Source: an uncultured Bacilli bacterium
GTDB lineage: Bacteria > Bacillota_I > Bacilli_A > RF39 > UBA660
Reading direction: 5' to 3'
DNA: 64,000 nt
NCBI GenBank assembly: GCA_944332475.1
Contig: CALVKA010000001.1
Location: forward strand, 62,001 to 126,000
Part shown: positions 26,722 through 35,095 of the stretch, piece by piece
Layout of the letters: the number at the start of each line of letters is the position of its first letter
Position numbering within the stretch: the stretch's first letter is position 1
The notes under the pieces: model-generated
What the model was told of the DNA's origin: nothing
Databases searched by the model: none
What the model saw: only the letters and a program-made list of their open reading frames with translations
Made by a program: the position numbers and the translations under genes

Positions 26722-27450
26722 ATGAAAGAGAAAAAAGAAAAAAGGATTAAGAAGGCTGTGAGTGCTAAAGTTAGAAGTTTACAGGCTGAAAGAGAGAGGC
26801 GAAAAAAACAAAAATTAGCAAAAAAGAAGCTTAAAATATCAGATATTAAGCATGGTGAGGGAGCACAGGTCAGTCATTTATTAAATAGAATTAAAGCAAG
26901 AGAAGTGGAGCTTACCTTTTGTTGTGTTGTTATTGTTCTTGCTATTATATTAGTTAGTCTTTATTTTGTATTTTCTTCTGTTCAAAATCCTACTGATAAT
27001 TATTCTTCGATATCTGTTGGAAGTTTGGAGATTTCTTTTGATGATAGAGATGATAATTTGGGAGATATTGTAGATTTAACTCCAGTAGAACCACTTACTG
27101 ATGCAGAGGGTGTACAAAGTAGAGTTTATCAATTGAAAATTGAAAATACTTCTCGTGATGTGGAAGCGTTTCAAATTCAACTGATGCGTGATGTTGCGAT
27201 GGTCAATCAAGATGATTGCAGTGATGAACAAATTCCTAATGATTATATTCGTTATCAAATTAATAACGGGGTTGTAGAATCTGTAGATGCAACAAAACGT
27301 TCTCCTATTATTTATACTGACGCTTTAGAAGGAAAAGAAAAACAGGTTATTCAAATTCGTATTTGGGTATCTGATACTTTACCTAGCGAATATTTAAATT
27401 TTCATTATCATGGAAAACTTAGTGTAAAAAGTGTAGAGACTGTTAAATGA
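26722..27450 (+). CDS. Membrane-anchored protein with TasA/camelysin-like extracellular domain
   Basis: The 242-residue protein has a very basic, helical cytoplasmic N-terminus (1-70, repeated KEKKEKR/RERRKKQK), one transmembrane helix (about 73-93) and an extracytoplasmic domain. The start of that domain, SISVGSLEISFDD, and LTPVEPLTDAEG followed by YQLKIENTS resemble the TasA/camelysin/pilin-like beta-sandwich family. Function is unknown; a structural surface role is possible. ATG 26722 follows AAAGGATATGAGA. It is convergent with the hydrolase gene through a perfect 12-bp terminator hairpin. Confidence 0.65.
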   Translation: MKEKKEKRIKKAVSAKVRSLQAERERRKKQKLAKKKLKISDIKHGEGAQVSHLLNRIKAREVELTFCCVVIVLAIILVSLYFVFSSVQNPTDNYSSISVGSLEISFDDRDDNLGDIVDLTPVEPLTDAEGVQSRVYQLKIENTSRDVEAFQIQLMRDVAMVNQDDCSDEQIPNDYIRYQINNGVVESVDATKRSPIIYTDALEGKEKQVIQIRIWVSDTLPSEYLNFHYHGKLSVKSVETVK

Positions 27451-27467
27451 TTAACAGTCTCTTTTTG
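27435..27467. terminator. Bidirectional terminator
   Basis: AGAGACTGTTAA (27435-27446) and TTAACAGTCTCT (27451-27462) form a perfect 12-bp stem with an ATGA loop, followed by T5 on the plus strand. It spans the stop codons of both convergent genes. Confidence 0.85.
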
Positions 27468-28224
27468 GTAATAAAAATTTTTCTATAATTTTATATGTTA
27501 ATAAAGGATATTCTAAATAGGAAAAATGGGTGGCACCAGGAAAGATAATGAGAGCAGAGTTGCTTATTTTTTTTCTTAGAAGTCTACCATCTTTGAGAGG
27601 AGTATCTTTATCTTTTTCTCCCCATAATATTAATGTGTCTTGTTCTATGTATGGAAGATAGTATTTTAAGTCTTCTTTAATTACATTTTTAAATGTTTGA
27701 TACATTTCTTCTGGTAGTGTTTTATAGTCGTTTGAGCCAAAGATTTGAAGTAATTTTTGGTGATATGGTTCTTTTCGTTTTTCGGGTAGTATTTTTTTAA
27801 ATTTTTTTAAAATTTTGTATGTTTTTTCTTTTAGCCAAATGAAAAGTTTTTTTCTTCTTTTGATTCCTGCTGTATCGATTAGAATTAATTTATTAATTTG
27901 TTCTTTATAATATCCTGATAGAAGTGTTGCAATTCGTCCTCCAAAGGAATGGGCAATGATAATGGGATTTGTGATTTTTTTGTCATATAGAAAATCACGA
28001 ATTATATTGGCATAGTCATAAATGGTTAAATCATGATTTGGAAATGGACTGTTACCGAAGCCTGGATAGTCTATGATATAAATTGTAAAATCTTCTTTTA
28101 ATTGGTTGATTAAATAGGTGAATGTTTTTCTAGTATCTCCCCAACCTGGTAGAATTAGAATTACTTTTTCTCCTTGTCCATGCTTTTCGTAATAGATAGA
28201 GTAGTCATCTTGATTATAAAACAT
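27451..28224 (-). CDS. Alpha/beta hydrolase
   Basis: A 257-residue alpha/beta-hydrolase-fold protein with the oxyanion region LILPGWGDT, the nucleophile elbow AHSFGG (Ser), an acidic residue region WGEKDKDTP and a catalytic His in GATHFSYLE. A lysine-rich cap segment lies at about 125-165. The substrate cannot be predicted; esterase or lipase activity is usual for the fold. There is no signal peptide. Confidence 0.88.
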   Translation of the reverse strand: MFYNQDDYSIYYEKHGQGEKVILILPGWGDTRKTFTYLINQLKEDFTIYIIDYPGFGNSPFPNHDLTIYDYANIIRDFLYDKKITNPIIIAHSFGGRIATLLSGYYKEQINKLILIDTAGIKRRKKLFIWLKEKTYKILKKFKKILPEKRKEPYHQKLLQIFGSNDYKTLPEEMYQTFKNVIKEDLKYYLPYIEQDTLILWGEKDKDTPLKDGRLLRKKISNSALIIFPGATHFSYLEYPLLTYKIIEKFLLPKRDC

Positions 28225-28280
28225 AAGATCACCTGTTATAGTGTATTCTTATTTTTTAGAATGGGACCTATGAAAAATGC

Positions 28281-28310
28281 TTGTATATTATATACAGTAT
28301 ATGGTATAAT
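28281..28310 (+). promoter_or_regulatory. Promoter of the 6S-like RNA
   Basis: TTGTAT (28281-28286) and TATAAT (28305-28310), 18 bp apart, with a TGG extended -10. Predicted start near 28317. Confidence 0.7.
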
Positions 28311-28316
28311 ATAGGT

Positions 28317-28499
28317 ATCAAGGAGATGCGAGACTGTTCTCATATAAAACCGACTAAAGTGACGATACGGGAGTTTTGATCAGTTATCGGTGTTGAAGAC
28401 CTTCTGCCTAGCAGGTAGGGATCCTAAAGATAGCGTAAGAACACCCACCTGTAAATATGCAGGTTTTATCGTTGGGCAGACGCTCTCCTTGATTTTTTT
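28317..28499 (+). ncRNA. ssrS: 6S-RNA-like structured noncoding RNA
   Basis: This 329-nt intergenic region holds a stand-alone RNA of about 180 nt with its own promoter and a T-run end. The termini close on each other: CAAGGAGA (28319-28326) pairs with TCTCCTTG (28484-28491), extended by GCG/CGC. Inside, CTGCC/GGCAG, ACCGA/TCGGT, GGTGTT/AACACC and ACCTG/CAGGT arms are available. A long closed rod with an internal opening and length near 180 fits 6S RNA, which binds SigA polymerase. It is not a riboswitch of the next gene, which has its own promoter. The class assignment is from overall architecture and memory, so moderate. Confidence 0.6.
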
Positions 28500-28553
28500 A
28501 TTTGATTATTTTAATGTTTTATGATATAATAAGCGCACGAGGGGGAATAGCAT

Positions 28554-29411
28554 ATGTTAGTGCTTCCAATAGTTAACCGTGGTAGAATTATGAATGTTAG
28601 GGTTAGTTTGAAAGATGCGAAGAAAATTCATAATAGTGTTATTCTTGAGGGAACGAAGGAAAGCGATGTGATTGTCAATCAGCAACCGTTTTCAGAGTCG
28701 AGTTATTTACATGACCGTGAGGATAGCAGTGTTGTTAATTTTATTCGAAATACATCATTAATCAGTCATAATGATTTTTTTGTGACTACGAGAGAAGAAG
28801 CTGAATCTAATCGTTATGATGTTTATCAAGTAAAACAGCCACCTAAATTTATTAATCCTGCATTAGATACTCTGTATGCCAATGCAATTACAGATATGAG
28901 AAAAGAAATTCCTAACTCTGTAAGAGGTCGTTACTTGTCTTTAGAAAAGATTGGATTAGGAGATTCTTTGTCAGAGGAAAAACTTAGTCGTCTTCAACAA
29001 ATAATAAAAACAGAACGTAATAGTAGTAGATGGCCACAGTTATTCGAACAAGCAGGCATTGCTGATATTCCACGTACGTTAGAGTTTTTAAATCATTTTG
29101 ATTGTACGATTATTAGTGACACAACGATTCCAGAAGATGCCATTCAAACTGCAGTTGCTGCTATGGAACCTTTAAATACACAAGATTATCGTAATTTAAA
29201 GAAATATTATCAAATGGCACAGTCTAATCAAGAAATCTATTCTAGATTGGCTCTTGCTTATCATTCTATTTATCAACAACCATATCGTTTGATTATGTCT
29301 GAGAAACAAAGAGCTCGTCATGATGGTGTAGATTATGAACATGTAAAACAAAAAGTTAAAATGCCAAATGAAGTTATTCCAGAGGGACATGATTATGCAA
29401 AAGCAGCCTAA
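28554..29411 (+). CDS. Hypothetical protein, 285 aa
   Basis: Not recognised. Soluble, helix-rich, no Cys pairs and no membrane segment. ATG 28554 follows GAGGGGGA at 28540-28547; an internal ATG at 28590 has no ribosome binding site. Its 3' end overlaps the start of tcdA by 17 nt, so the two are likely cotranscribed. A TATAAT about 30 nt upstream gives it a promoter separate from the ncRNA. Confidence 0.62.
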   Translation: MLVLPIVNRGRIMNVRVSLKDAKKIHNSVILEGTKESDVIVNQQPFSESSYLHDREDSSVVNFIRNTSLISHNDFFVTTREEAESNRYDVYQVKQPPKFINPALDTLYANAITDMRKEIPNSVRGRYLSLEKIGLGDSLSEEKLSRLQQIIKTERNSSRWPQLFEQAGIADIPRTLEFLNHFDCTIISDTTIPEDAIQTAVAAMEPLNTQDYRNLKKYYQMAQSNQEIYSRLALAYHSIYQQPYRLIMSEKQRARHDGVDYEHVKQKVKMPNEVIPEGHDYAKAA

Positions 29412-30090
29412 TTTTCTTACTCGTTTGGAAGTTTTAGTTGGCAGTGATGGAATACAGACTTTGCGTAATAAGTCTGTTTTCATTTTGGGTATCGGTGGTG
29501 TTGGTGGTTATGTTTGTGAAGCTTTAGCAAGAAGCGGAGTCGGTAGGTTGGTTTTAGTTGACTCTGATGATGTTGATGTTACTAATATTAATCGACAGAT
29601 TATTGCGACACATTCTACTATTGGACGAAAAAAAGTTGATGTTATGAAAGAGAGAATTTTAGATATTAATCCAGAATGTACGGTAGAAGTATATGATATA
29701 TTCTTAGAGGATGATTTGTCTATTTTAAATGATATTTCTGTTGATTTTGTAGTAGATTGTTGTGATACGGTTTCTACAAAGAAAAATATCATATCTTATT
29801 GTACTGATCAAAAAATAGAGTTTCTTACTTGTCTGGGTACAGCAAAGAAATTTAATCCTAGTTTGTTAGAAATTACCGATTTATCCAAAACATATAATGA
29901 CCCTCTTGCTAGAATTCTTAGAAAATATGTAAAAGACCAAGCTATTCGAGAAAAAATACCGGTTTTATTTTCTAGTGAGTTACCTTGTAAGGTTAAGGAA
30001 TTGGGATCTACGGCTTTTGTACCTAGTAGTGCTGGATTGATGATTGCTGGATATGTTGTTGCTTATTTTTTGCAAAAGAAAAAGAAATAG
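29395..30090 (+). CDS. tcdA: tRNA threonylcarbamoyladenosine dehydratase TcdA
   Basis: E1-like ATP-dependent enzyme that cyclises t6A37 in tRNA to ct6A. The 231-residue protein has the Rossmann ATP motif GIGGVGGYVCEALARSG, the acidic strand LVDSDDVDVTNINRQ and CDTVSTK. There is no catalytic CxxC pair, as in other TcdA. ATG 29395 follows AGAGGG and overlaps the previous gene. In Bacillus tcdA (yrvM) also lies after hisS-aspS. Confidence 0.92.
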   Translation: MQKQPNFLTRLEVLVGSDGIQTLRNKSVFILGIGGVGGYVCEALARSGVGRLVLVDSDDVDVTNINRQIIATHSTIGRKKVDVMKERILDINPECTVEVYDIFLEDDLSILNDISVDFVVDCCDTVSTKKNIISYCTDQKIEFLTCLGTAKKFNPSLLEITDLSKTYNDPLARILRKYVKDQAIREKIPVLFSSELPCKVKELGSTAFVPSSAGLMIAGYVVAYFLQKKKK

Positions 30091-30106
30091 GAGTGGCTAT
30101 TTCTTT
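30081..30106. terminator. Bidirectional terminator after tcdA
   Basis: AAAGAAATAG (30081-30090) pairs perfectly with CTATTTCTTT (30097-30106) between the convergent tcdA and zinc-ribbon genes. Confidence 0.75.
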
Positions 30107-30510
30107 TCTATTTTTGTAATGACTAAATTCGTTAGTAGTGTATTGCAGTAGGGACAATTTGTTATGTTACTTTCAATTTTTGCTCCACAATTGGGACAAT
30201 TAGTAAAAGCTTCACTATGAATTTGATCACTATTCGTCATGGTTTTTTCTGATATTTTTTCACCGTTTTTGTAAATGGTATGCGTTATATTTTGTTGTTT
30301 GATTATTTTTTTTAATTTAATAGGTCCAGAACTGTTTTCCATATTAGCATCAATGCCAGCATTATTTAGTAATTCTTCTATGTTTTTATTATTTAAGTTA
30401 TCTAAACTTGTAAATGTTTTTGATGGCATTTTTTTCTTTACTATTAAAATTATTATAATTAATAGTAGGATCACAATGATTAATCCTAGTATTAAAATTA
30501 TATCTTCCAT
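30097..30510 (-). CDS. Membrane-anchored zinc-ribbon protein, unknown function
   Basis: A 137-residue protein: an N-terminal transmembrane helix (about residues 4-24, almost all Ile, Leu and Val), a polar middle region, and a C-terminal zinc ribbon CPNCGAKI...CPYCN. The start is the ATG at 30510 (minus strand) behind GGTGATAAT; the longer open frame to 30555 has no ribosome binding site. Function is not known. Such ribbons are common in small bacterial membrane proteins. Confidence 0.72.
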   Translation of the reverse strand: MEDIILILGLIIVILLLIIIILIVKKKMPSKTFTSLDNLNNKNIEELLNNAGIDANMENSSGPIKLKKIIKQQNITHTIYKNGEKISEKTMTNSDQIHSEAFTNCPNCGAKIESNITNCPYCNTLLTNLVITKIEKK

Positions 30511-30553
30511 ATTATCACCATTTTGATTATATCTTATTTTGCTAATTTCTGTC

Positions 30554-30580
30554 AAAAAAATACTGACTTTTGTCAGTATT
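30554..30580 (-). terminator. lexA terminator
   Basis: On the minus strand AATACTGAC and GTCAGTATT form a nine-bp stem with an AAAA loop, followed by T7. Confidence 0.88.
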
Positions 30581-31196
30581 AAAACTTTCTATATAGTCCA
30601 ATGGCTTTTCCTAGAATGGTTACGTTTTTTAGAATGATTGGATCCATGGTATCATTTTCTGGTTGAAGTCTGAAATATCCATCTTCTTTGTAGAAGGTTT
30701 TTACGGTTACTTCATTGTTATCATTCATGGCTACTACTGTGTCTCCGTTATTTGCTGTGTTTTTTCTCTCTACAATTAGGATGTCTCCGTCATAAATTCC
30801 TACATTAATCATGGATTCTCCACTTACTTTTAAAGTGAATACTTCGTTTCTAGTTGTGAAAAGATTGGTAGGTAAGGCAAAATATTCATCTGGCATTTCG
30901 ATTGCTTCAATAGGGTTTCCAGCGGTTACTTTACCAAGTAGAGGAACTTCCACTACATTTTCCTCTTTTTCTAGATATTCGTTTGGTACTAATACTTCAA
31001 TGGTTCTATTTTTACCATTTCCTTTTGTGATATATCCTTTTTCTTCTAGTTTTGTTAAGTGAAAATGAATTGTAGCAGGGGAATTCAAATGTGCTTCTTC
31101 TCCGATTTCTCTAACCGTTGGAGGATAACCGTATTTTGCAATCCATTTTTTGATGATCTGTAAAATCATTTCTTGCTTTGTTGTCAACTTTTCCAT
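30579..31196 (-). CDS. lexA: LexA repressor
   Basis: SOS-response repressor and self-cleaving serine protease. The 205-residue protein has the N-terminal winged helix (GYPPTVREIGEEAHLNSPATIHFHL), the scissile Ala92-Gly93 in KVTAGNPIEA, catalytic Ser128 (SGESMI) and Lys166 (EVTVKTF). Length and spacing match the family. Minus-strand ATG follows AAAGGAGGG. It is transcribed divergently from a tiny membrane protein, the arrangement seen for yneA in Bacillus and sosA in Staphylococcus. Confidence 0.96.
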   Translation of the reverse strand: MEKLTTKQEMILQIIKKWIAKYGYPPTVREIGEEAHLNSPATIHFHLTKLEEKGYITKGNGKNRTIEVLVPNEYLEKEENVVEVPLLGKVTAGNPIEAIEMPDEYFALPTNLFTTRNEVFTLKVSGESMINVGIYDGDILIVERKNTANNGDTVVAMNDNNEVTVKTFYKEDGYFRLQPENDTMDPIILKNVTILGKAIGLYRKF

Positions 31197-31219
31197 TTTG
31201 TTTCCCTCCTTTTATAACA

Positions 31220-31248
31220 AGTTTAACACTAGGAATGTAAAATGTCAA
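31220..31248 (-). promoter_or_regulatory. lexA promoter
   Basis: On the minus strand TTGACA (31248-31243) and TAAACT (31225-31220) are 17 bp apart. A candidate LexA box overlaps the -35. Confidence 0.75.
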
Positions 31249-31259
31249 ACAAATGTTTT
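31246..31259. promoter_or_regulatory. Candidate LexA box at the lexA promoter
   Basis: CAAACAAATGTTTT is a near-symmetric dyad resembling the Gram-positive SOS box (CGAACATATGTTCG), with the outer G/C pair replaced by A/T. It overlaps the -35 of lexA, consistent with autoregulation. Confidence 0.5.
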
Positions 31260-31268
31260 AAAAATCTA

Positions 31269-31297
31269 TTGACACGAACAATTGTATGATATATACT
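31269..31297 (+). promoter_or_regulatory. Promoter of the small SOS-type membrane protein
   Basis: TTGACA (31269-31274) and TATACT (31292-31297) with 17-bp spacing, divergent from the lexA promoter. Confidence 0.8.
31275..31288. promoter_or_regulatory. Candidate LexA box between -35 and -10
   Basis: CGAACAATTGTATG keeps a perfect left half-site (CGAAC) and a partly degenerate right half (GTATG). It lies exactly in the promoter spacer, where LexA binding would block polymerase. Confidence 0.55.
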
Positions 31298-31324
31298 TGA
31301 GGTGTAATGAAGGGAGAGATGTAT

Positions 31325-31495
31325 ATGAATATGAATTTGAAAAAAATGGTAAAAGAGGGGTTATGGATATTTCTTCTTTATTCTTTTATTACTTTATGTT
31401 TATTTTTGGCAACGGATAGAATTCAACGATTAGATCAGGCAGGAGATAGTTTTAGAAATACGAATAGTAGTGTTTCTGTTCATTTTGGGAATTAA
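31325..31495 (+). CDS. Small single-pass membrane protein, candidate SOS cell-division inhibitor (YneA/SosA-like)
   Basis: A 56-residue peptide: short basic N-terminus, one transmembrane helix (about 12-31, GLWIFLLYSFITLCLFLAT) and a 25-residue extracytoplasmic tail. It is divergent from lexA, its promoter contains a candidate LexA box, and the topology equals that of SosA and YneA, which stall division during DNA damage. It lacks the LysM domain of YneA, making it more SosA-like. ATG 31325 follows AGGGAGAG at 31311-31318. Sequence identity to those proteins is not evident; the function is inferred from context. Confidence 0.65.
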   Translation: MNMNLKKMVKEGLWIFLLYSFITLCLFLATDRIQRLDQAGDSFRNTNSSVSVHFGN

Positions 31496-31537
31496 TATTA
31501 TTCGTTTTTATGGTATACTACTATTAGGTGATGTATT

Positions 31538-34144
31538 GTGAACAAGATAATTTTAGTTGATGGTAACAATTTATTATTTCGTAGCTTTTACGCTACTGCT
31601 TATCAAGGCGTTATTATGAAAAATTCGAAGGGGTTTCCTACCAATGCATTATATGGATTTATTAATATGATGCATAAGATTGTAGAAGAGGAAGCTCCTT
31701 CTTATATTATGGTTGCTTTTGATAAGGGAAAAACGTTTCGTCATGATAAATATGAAGAGTATAAAGCTGGTAGAAGTGAGATGCCAGATGAGTTAAGATT
31801 ACAATTTCCAAAAGCGAAAGAGGTGTTAGATGCTTTAGGTATTAAACATTTTGAAATCGATAATTATGAAGCAGATGATATTATAGGAACTCTTTCTTTA
31901 GAAGTGGAAAAAAGGGATGATTTTGTTGCAACTATTATTAGTAGTGATAAAGATTTATTACAATTAGTTAGTGATAAAGTTGTTATGAAATTGTTGAAAC
32001 AAAATGGTCATATTATGATGACTGAGAGTGAATTTGAAAAAACTTATCAGGTTCCTCCTATTCGTATGATTGATTTAAAAGCGTTAATGGGAGATCCTAG
32101 TGATCATATTCCTGGTGTTAAAGGGATTGGTGAAAAGACGGCAATTAACTTACTTTCCCAGTTTCAGACGTTAGATAATTTATATAATCATTTGGATGAG
32201 GTTAAGGGAAAAACGAAAGAAAAATTAGAAAATGATAAAAAAAGTGCTTATATGAGTTATGATCTTGCGACGATTTATCGCGAAGTGCCTCTTGATTTTA
32301 CTTTAGATGATTGTAAGTATACAAGGGAAAATACAGAGGCTTTTCGTAAATTGCTAGAGGAGTTTGAATTTCATTCTTTATTGAAGAAGTATTCTTTAGT
32401 TTCTGATACGACTCAAGAAGAAAAGAAAGCGGAAGAAAGTATTTCTATTTTGCCAATTGATAAATTGATTGCGAATACATTTGCTTTTTATGTGGAGACT
32501 AAGGGTAGTGTCTATAGCAAGAGTGAGGTATTGGGAGTAGGAATTTATGATGGGATTTCTGGTTATTTTCTTTCTAAGGAAGAGTTAGAGAATCATAAGG
32601 AATTGTTTTCTGGAAATAGTTTTAAGTATACTTATGATTATAAAAAAGATATTGTTGTATTACATTCTTTAGGGATTGATGTTTGTCATGTTACTTTTGA
32701 TACTATGATAGCGGCCTATTTACTTGATTATGTTGTCAAAGATGATATTAGTTATGTTGCTCAATCTTTTGATGTAAAACTTCCTTTGTATGATGATTTA
32801 TTTGGTACAGAGAAACGTCCAAAAGAAGTTAGTGATGATGTGTTACGTGATGTTTGTTGTCGTAAAGCAAAATTTATTTTTGATACTCGTAATCAGTTGT
32901 TAGAGGAATTACAAAAGAATGATGAATTAGAGCTATTTCAAAAGATTGAAATGCCACTTTCTAGAGTTCTTGCGGATATGGAAATAACGGGAATTAAAGT
33001 GGATGTTTCCTATTTGGATAAAGTTGCAGATGAATTAAAGGAACAAATGGATATTCTTGAGAAGGAAATTTATGAGTGTGCTGGAGTTACTTTTAATATT
33101 ATGTCTCCTGCACAATTATCTAAGGTGTTGTTTGAAACTTTAAAAATTCCTTATCCAAAAAGAGTAAAGGATGGGAAGTATTCTACTAGTAAAGATATTT
33201 TAGATAAAATTCGTTTTGTTCATCCTATTGTTGATAAAATATTGGAGTATCGTACTTTGGCAAAATTATATACGAATTATGCGGTGGGATTAAAAGAGGA
33301 AGTTAGAGAAGATGGTAGAATTCATACTATTTTTACTCAGACATTAACGCGTACTGGTAGACTTTCTAGTATTAGTCCTAATTTACAAAATATTCCTGCT
33401 CGGAAAGAATATTCTAAATTAATCCGTAAAGCTTTTATACCGGATGAAAATTCTAAATTATTATCTAGTGATTATTCACAAGTTGAATTACGTGTTTTTG
33501 CTCATATGTCAGGAGCGGAGAATTTAATTCAGGCTTTTAAGGATGGAAAAGATATTCATACTAAGACAGCATCTGATATTTATCGTGTTCCAATGGAGGA
33601 AGTTACAAAGGATATGAGACGTACAGCAAAGGCTGTAAACTTTGGTATTTTATATGGTATTAGTAGTTTTGGTCTTAGTGAAGATTTAGGAATTGATATT
33701 TCAACTGCTAAGAAGTTTATCGATAATTATTTGGAGACTTTCCCTGGTATTTCTGAATATATGGAAGAAGAGAAGAGAAAGGCTCATGAACTTGGTTATG
33801 TTACAACTTTAATGCATAGACGCAGAGTGATTCCAGAATTAAAAAATAAAAATTATATGATTCGTAGTAGTGGAGAAAGAATGGCTCTTAATACACCGAT
33901 TCAGGGAACTGCTGCTGATATTTTAAAGAAGGCTATGGTAGAGATTTATGATGAATTTGAAAAACGTGGATTAAAGAGTAAGATGTTGATTCAGGTACAT
34001 GATGAATTGGTGTTTAATGTATTGGACTTTGAATTAGAAGAAGTTAGTTCTATTGTTCGTGATATTATGGAACATACGATAGAACTTAGTGTTCCATTAA
34101 AAGTGGATATTGAGTATGGAAATAACTGGTATGAAGCAAAATAG
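31538..34144 (+). CDS. polA: DNA polymerase I
   Basis: Repair and Okazaki-fragment polymerase. The 868-residue protein has an N-terminal 5'-3' exonuclease (VDGNNLLFRSFYA, GDPSDHIPGVKGIGEKTA), a central degenerate 3'-5' exonuclease domain (FYVETKGS, without the usual DxE), and the family A polymerase: motif A SDYSQVELR, O-helix RRTAKAVNFGILYG, motif C VHDELVF. The start is GTG 31538 behind AGGTGAT. Loss of proofreading residues is normal in Bacillus-type Pol I. mutM follows by 14 nt as in Bacillus. Confidence 0.97.
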   Translation: MNKIILVDGNNLLFRSFYATAYQGVIMKNSKGFPTNALYGFINMMHKIVEEEAPSYIMVAFDKGKTFRHDKYEEYKAGRSEMPDELRLQFPKAKEVLDALGIKHFEIDNYEADDIIGTLSLEVEKRDDFVATIISSDKDLLQLVSDKVVMKLLKQNGHIMMTESEFEKTYQVPPIRMIDLKALMGDPSDHIPGVKGIGEKTAINLLSQFQTLDNLYNHLDEVKGKTKEKLENDKKSAYMSYDLATIYREVPLDFTLDDCKYTRENTEAFRKLLEEFEFHSLLKKYSLVSDTTQEEKKAEESISILPIDKLIANTFAFYVETKGSVYSKSEVLGVGIYDGISGYFLSKEELENHKELFSGNSFKYTYDYKKDIVVLHSLGIDVCHVTFDTMIAAYLLDYVVKDDISYVAQSFDVKLPLYDDLFGTEKRPKEVSDDVLRDVCCRKAKFIFDTRNQLLEELQKNDELELFQKIEMPLSRVLADMEITGIKVDVSYLDKVADELKEQMDILEKEIYECAGVTFNIMSPAQLSKVLFETLKIPYPKRVKDGKYSTSKDILDKIRFVHPIVDKILEYRTLAKLYTNYAVGLKEEVREDGRIHTIFTQTLTRTGRLSSISPNLQNIPARKEYSKLIRKAFIPDENSKLLSSDYSQVELRVFAHMSGAENLIQAFKDGKDIHTKTASDIYRVPMEEVTKDMRRTAKAVNFGILYGISSFGLSEDLGIDISTAKKFIDNYLETFPGISEYMEEEKRKAHELGYVTTLMHRRRVIPELKNKNYMIRSSGERMALNTPIQGTAADILKKAMVEIYDEFEKRGLKSKMLIQVHDELVFNVLDFELEEVSSIVRDIMEHTIELSVPLKVDIEYGNNWYEAK

Positions 34145-34158
34145 GAAGTAGGTGTAGT

Positions 34159-34977
34159 ATGCCGGAAAAACCAGAGGTTGTTACTGTTGCGAATACTTTG
34201 AAAAATCAAGTCTTGGGTAAGACGATTACGGATTGTCAAGTTTTTTGGGATAATATTATTGCTTATCCTACGGTTTGTCAGTTTCAAAAGGAAGTAGTTG
34301 GTCAAGAGATTTTAGATATCACTACTCGTGGTAAATGGTTAGTATTTGAACTTAGTCGGGATTTATTATTAATTCATTTAAGAATGGAAGGAAAGTTTTT
34401 CTTTCGTCAAGTTGGAGATGAAAAAAATAAGCATGAACATGTTTTCTTTACTTTAGATCATAGTATTAGTTTTCGTTTTCATGATGTTCGTAAGTTTGGA
34501 AAGATGTATCTTTTGGATAAAAAGGATGCTTATTCTAAGAAGCCATTATGTGATCTTGGTTTGGAATATAATGATGCTTTATTAACTAGTTCTTATTTAT
34601 ATCAGAAGATACATTCTAAAAAATTACCTATTAAGACACTTTTATTAGATCAAAGTATTATTGCTGGTATTGGAAATATTTATGATGATGAAATTTTGTT
34701 TTTATCTCATATTTCTCCTTTACGTAAGGGGTATCAAATTACGAAAAAAGAATGTGGTGTTCTACTAGAGAATACGAAAAAAGTTTTATCAGAGGCTATT
34801 TTGATGGGTGGAACGACGATTAAAAGTTTTACTTCTAGTGAAGGTGTTCATGGGTTATTTCAAAATAAACTATCTGTTCATGGTAGAGTTGGTGCTTGCC
34901 AGATTTGTGGAAGTCAGGTTGTGAAGATTCAAGTTGGTGGAAGAGGTACTTATTATTGTCCACACTGTCAAAAATAA
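34159..34977 (+). CDS. mutM: Formamidopyrimidine-DNA glycosylase
   Basis: Base-excision repair enzyme removing oxidised purines such as 8-oxoguanine. The 272-residue protein begins MPEKPEVVTV, supplying the catalytic Pro2 and Glu3, has the helix-two-turn-helix with IAGIGNIYDDEILF, and ends in a zinc finger CQICG...YYCPHCQ. The fourth residue is Lys where Leu is common; this does not touch the catalytic residues. It is cotranscribed with polA and ended by a terminator. Confidence 0.95.
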   Translation: MPEKPEVVTVANTLKNQVLGKTITDCQVFWDNIIAYPTVCQFQKEVVGQEILDITTRGKWLVFELSRDLLLIHLRMEGKFFFRQVGDEKNKHEHVFFTLDHSISFRFHDVRKFGKMYLLDKKDAYSKKPLCDLGLEYNDALLTSSYLYQKIHSKKLPIKTLLLDQSIIAGIGNIYDDEILFLSHISPLRKGYQITKKECGVLLENTKKVLSEAILMGGTTIKSFTSSEGVHGLFQNKLSVHGRVGACQICGSQVVKIQVGGRGTYYCPHCQK

Positions 34978-35000
34978 ACATTGTAATATGTTTATTTTTT
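34971..35000 (+). terminator. polA-mutM terminator
   Basis: AAAATAAACAT (34971-34981) pairs with ATGTTTATTTT (34988-34998), followed by T. Confidence 0.72.
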
Positions 35001-35095
35001 CTTTGGAAAAGTGTAAAAAAAGTGAAAAAACGTGTGTACAAAGTAATGTCTTTTGTTGTATAATTGTATAGGTTGGAAGGAGTAGTGAAAAAAGG

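Noticed and set aside
28317-28499. Riboswitch leader of the 285-residue unknown gene
   Set aside because: The RNA ends in its own T-run, and the gene downstream has a separate -10 and ribosome binding site. No known riboswitch core motif was recognised.
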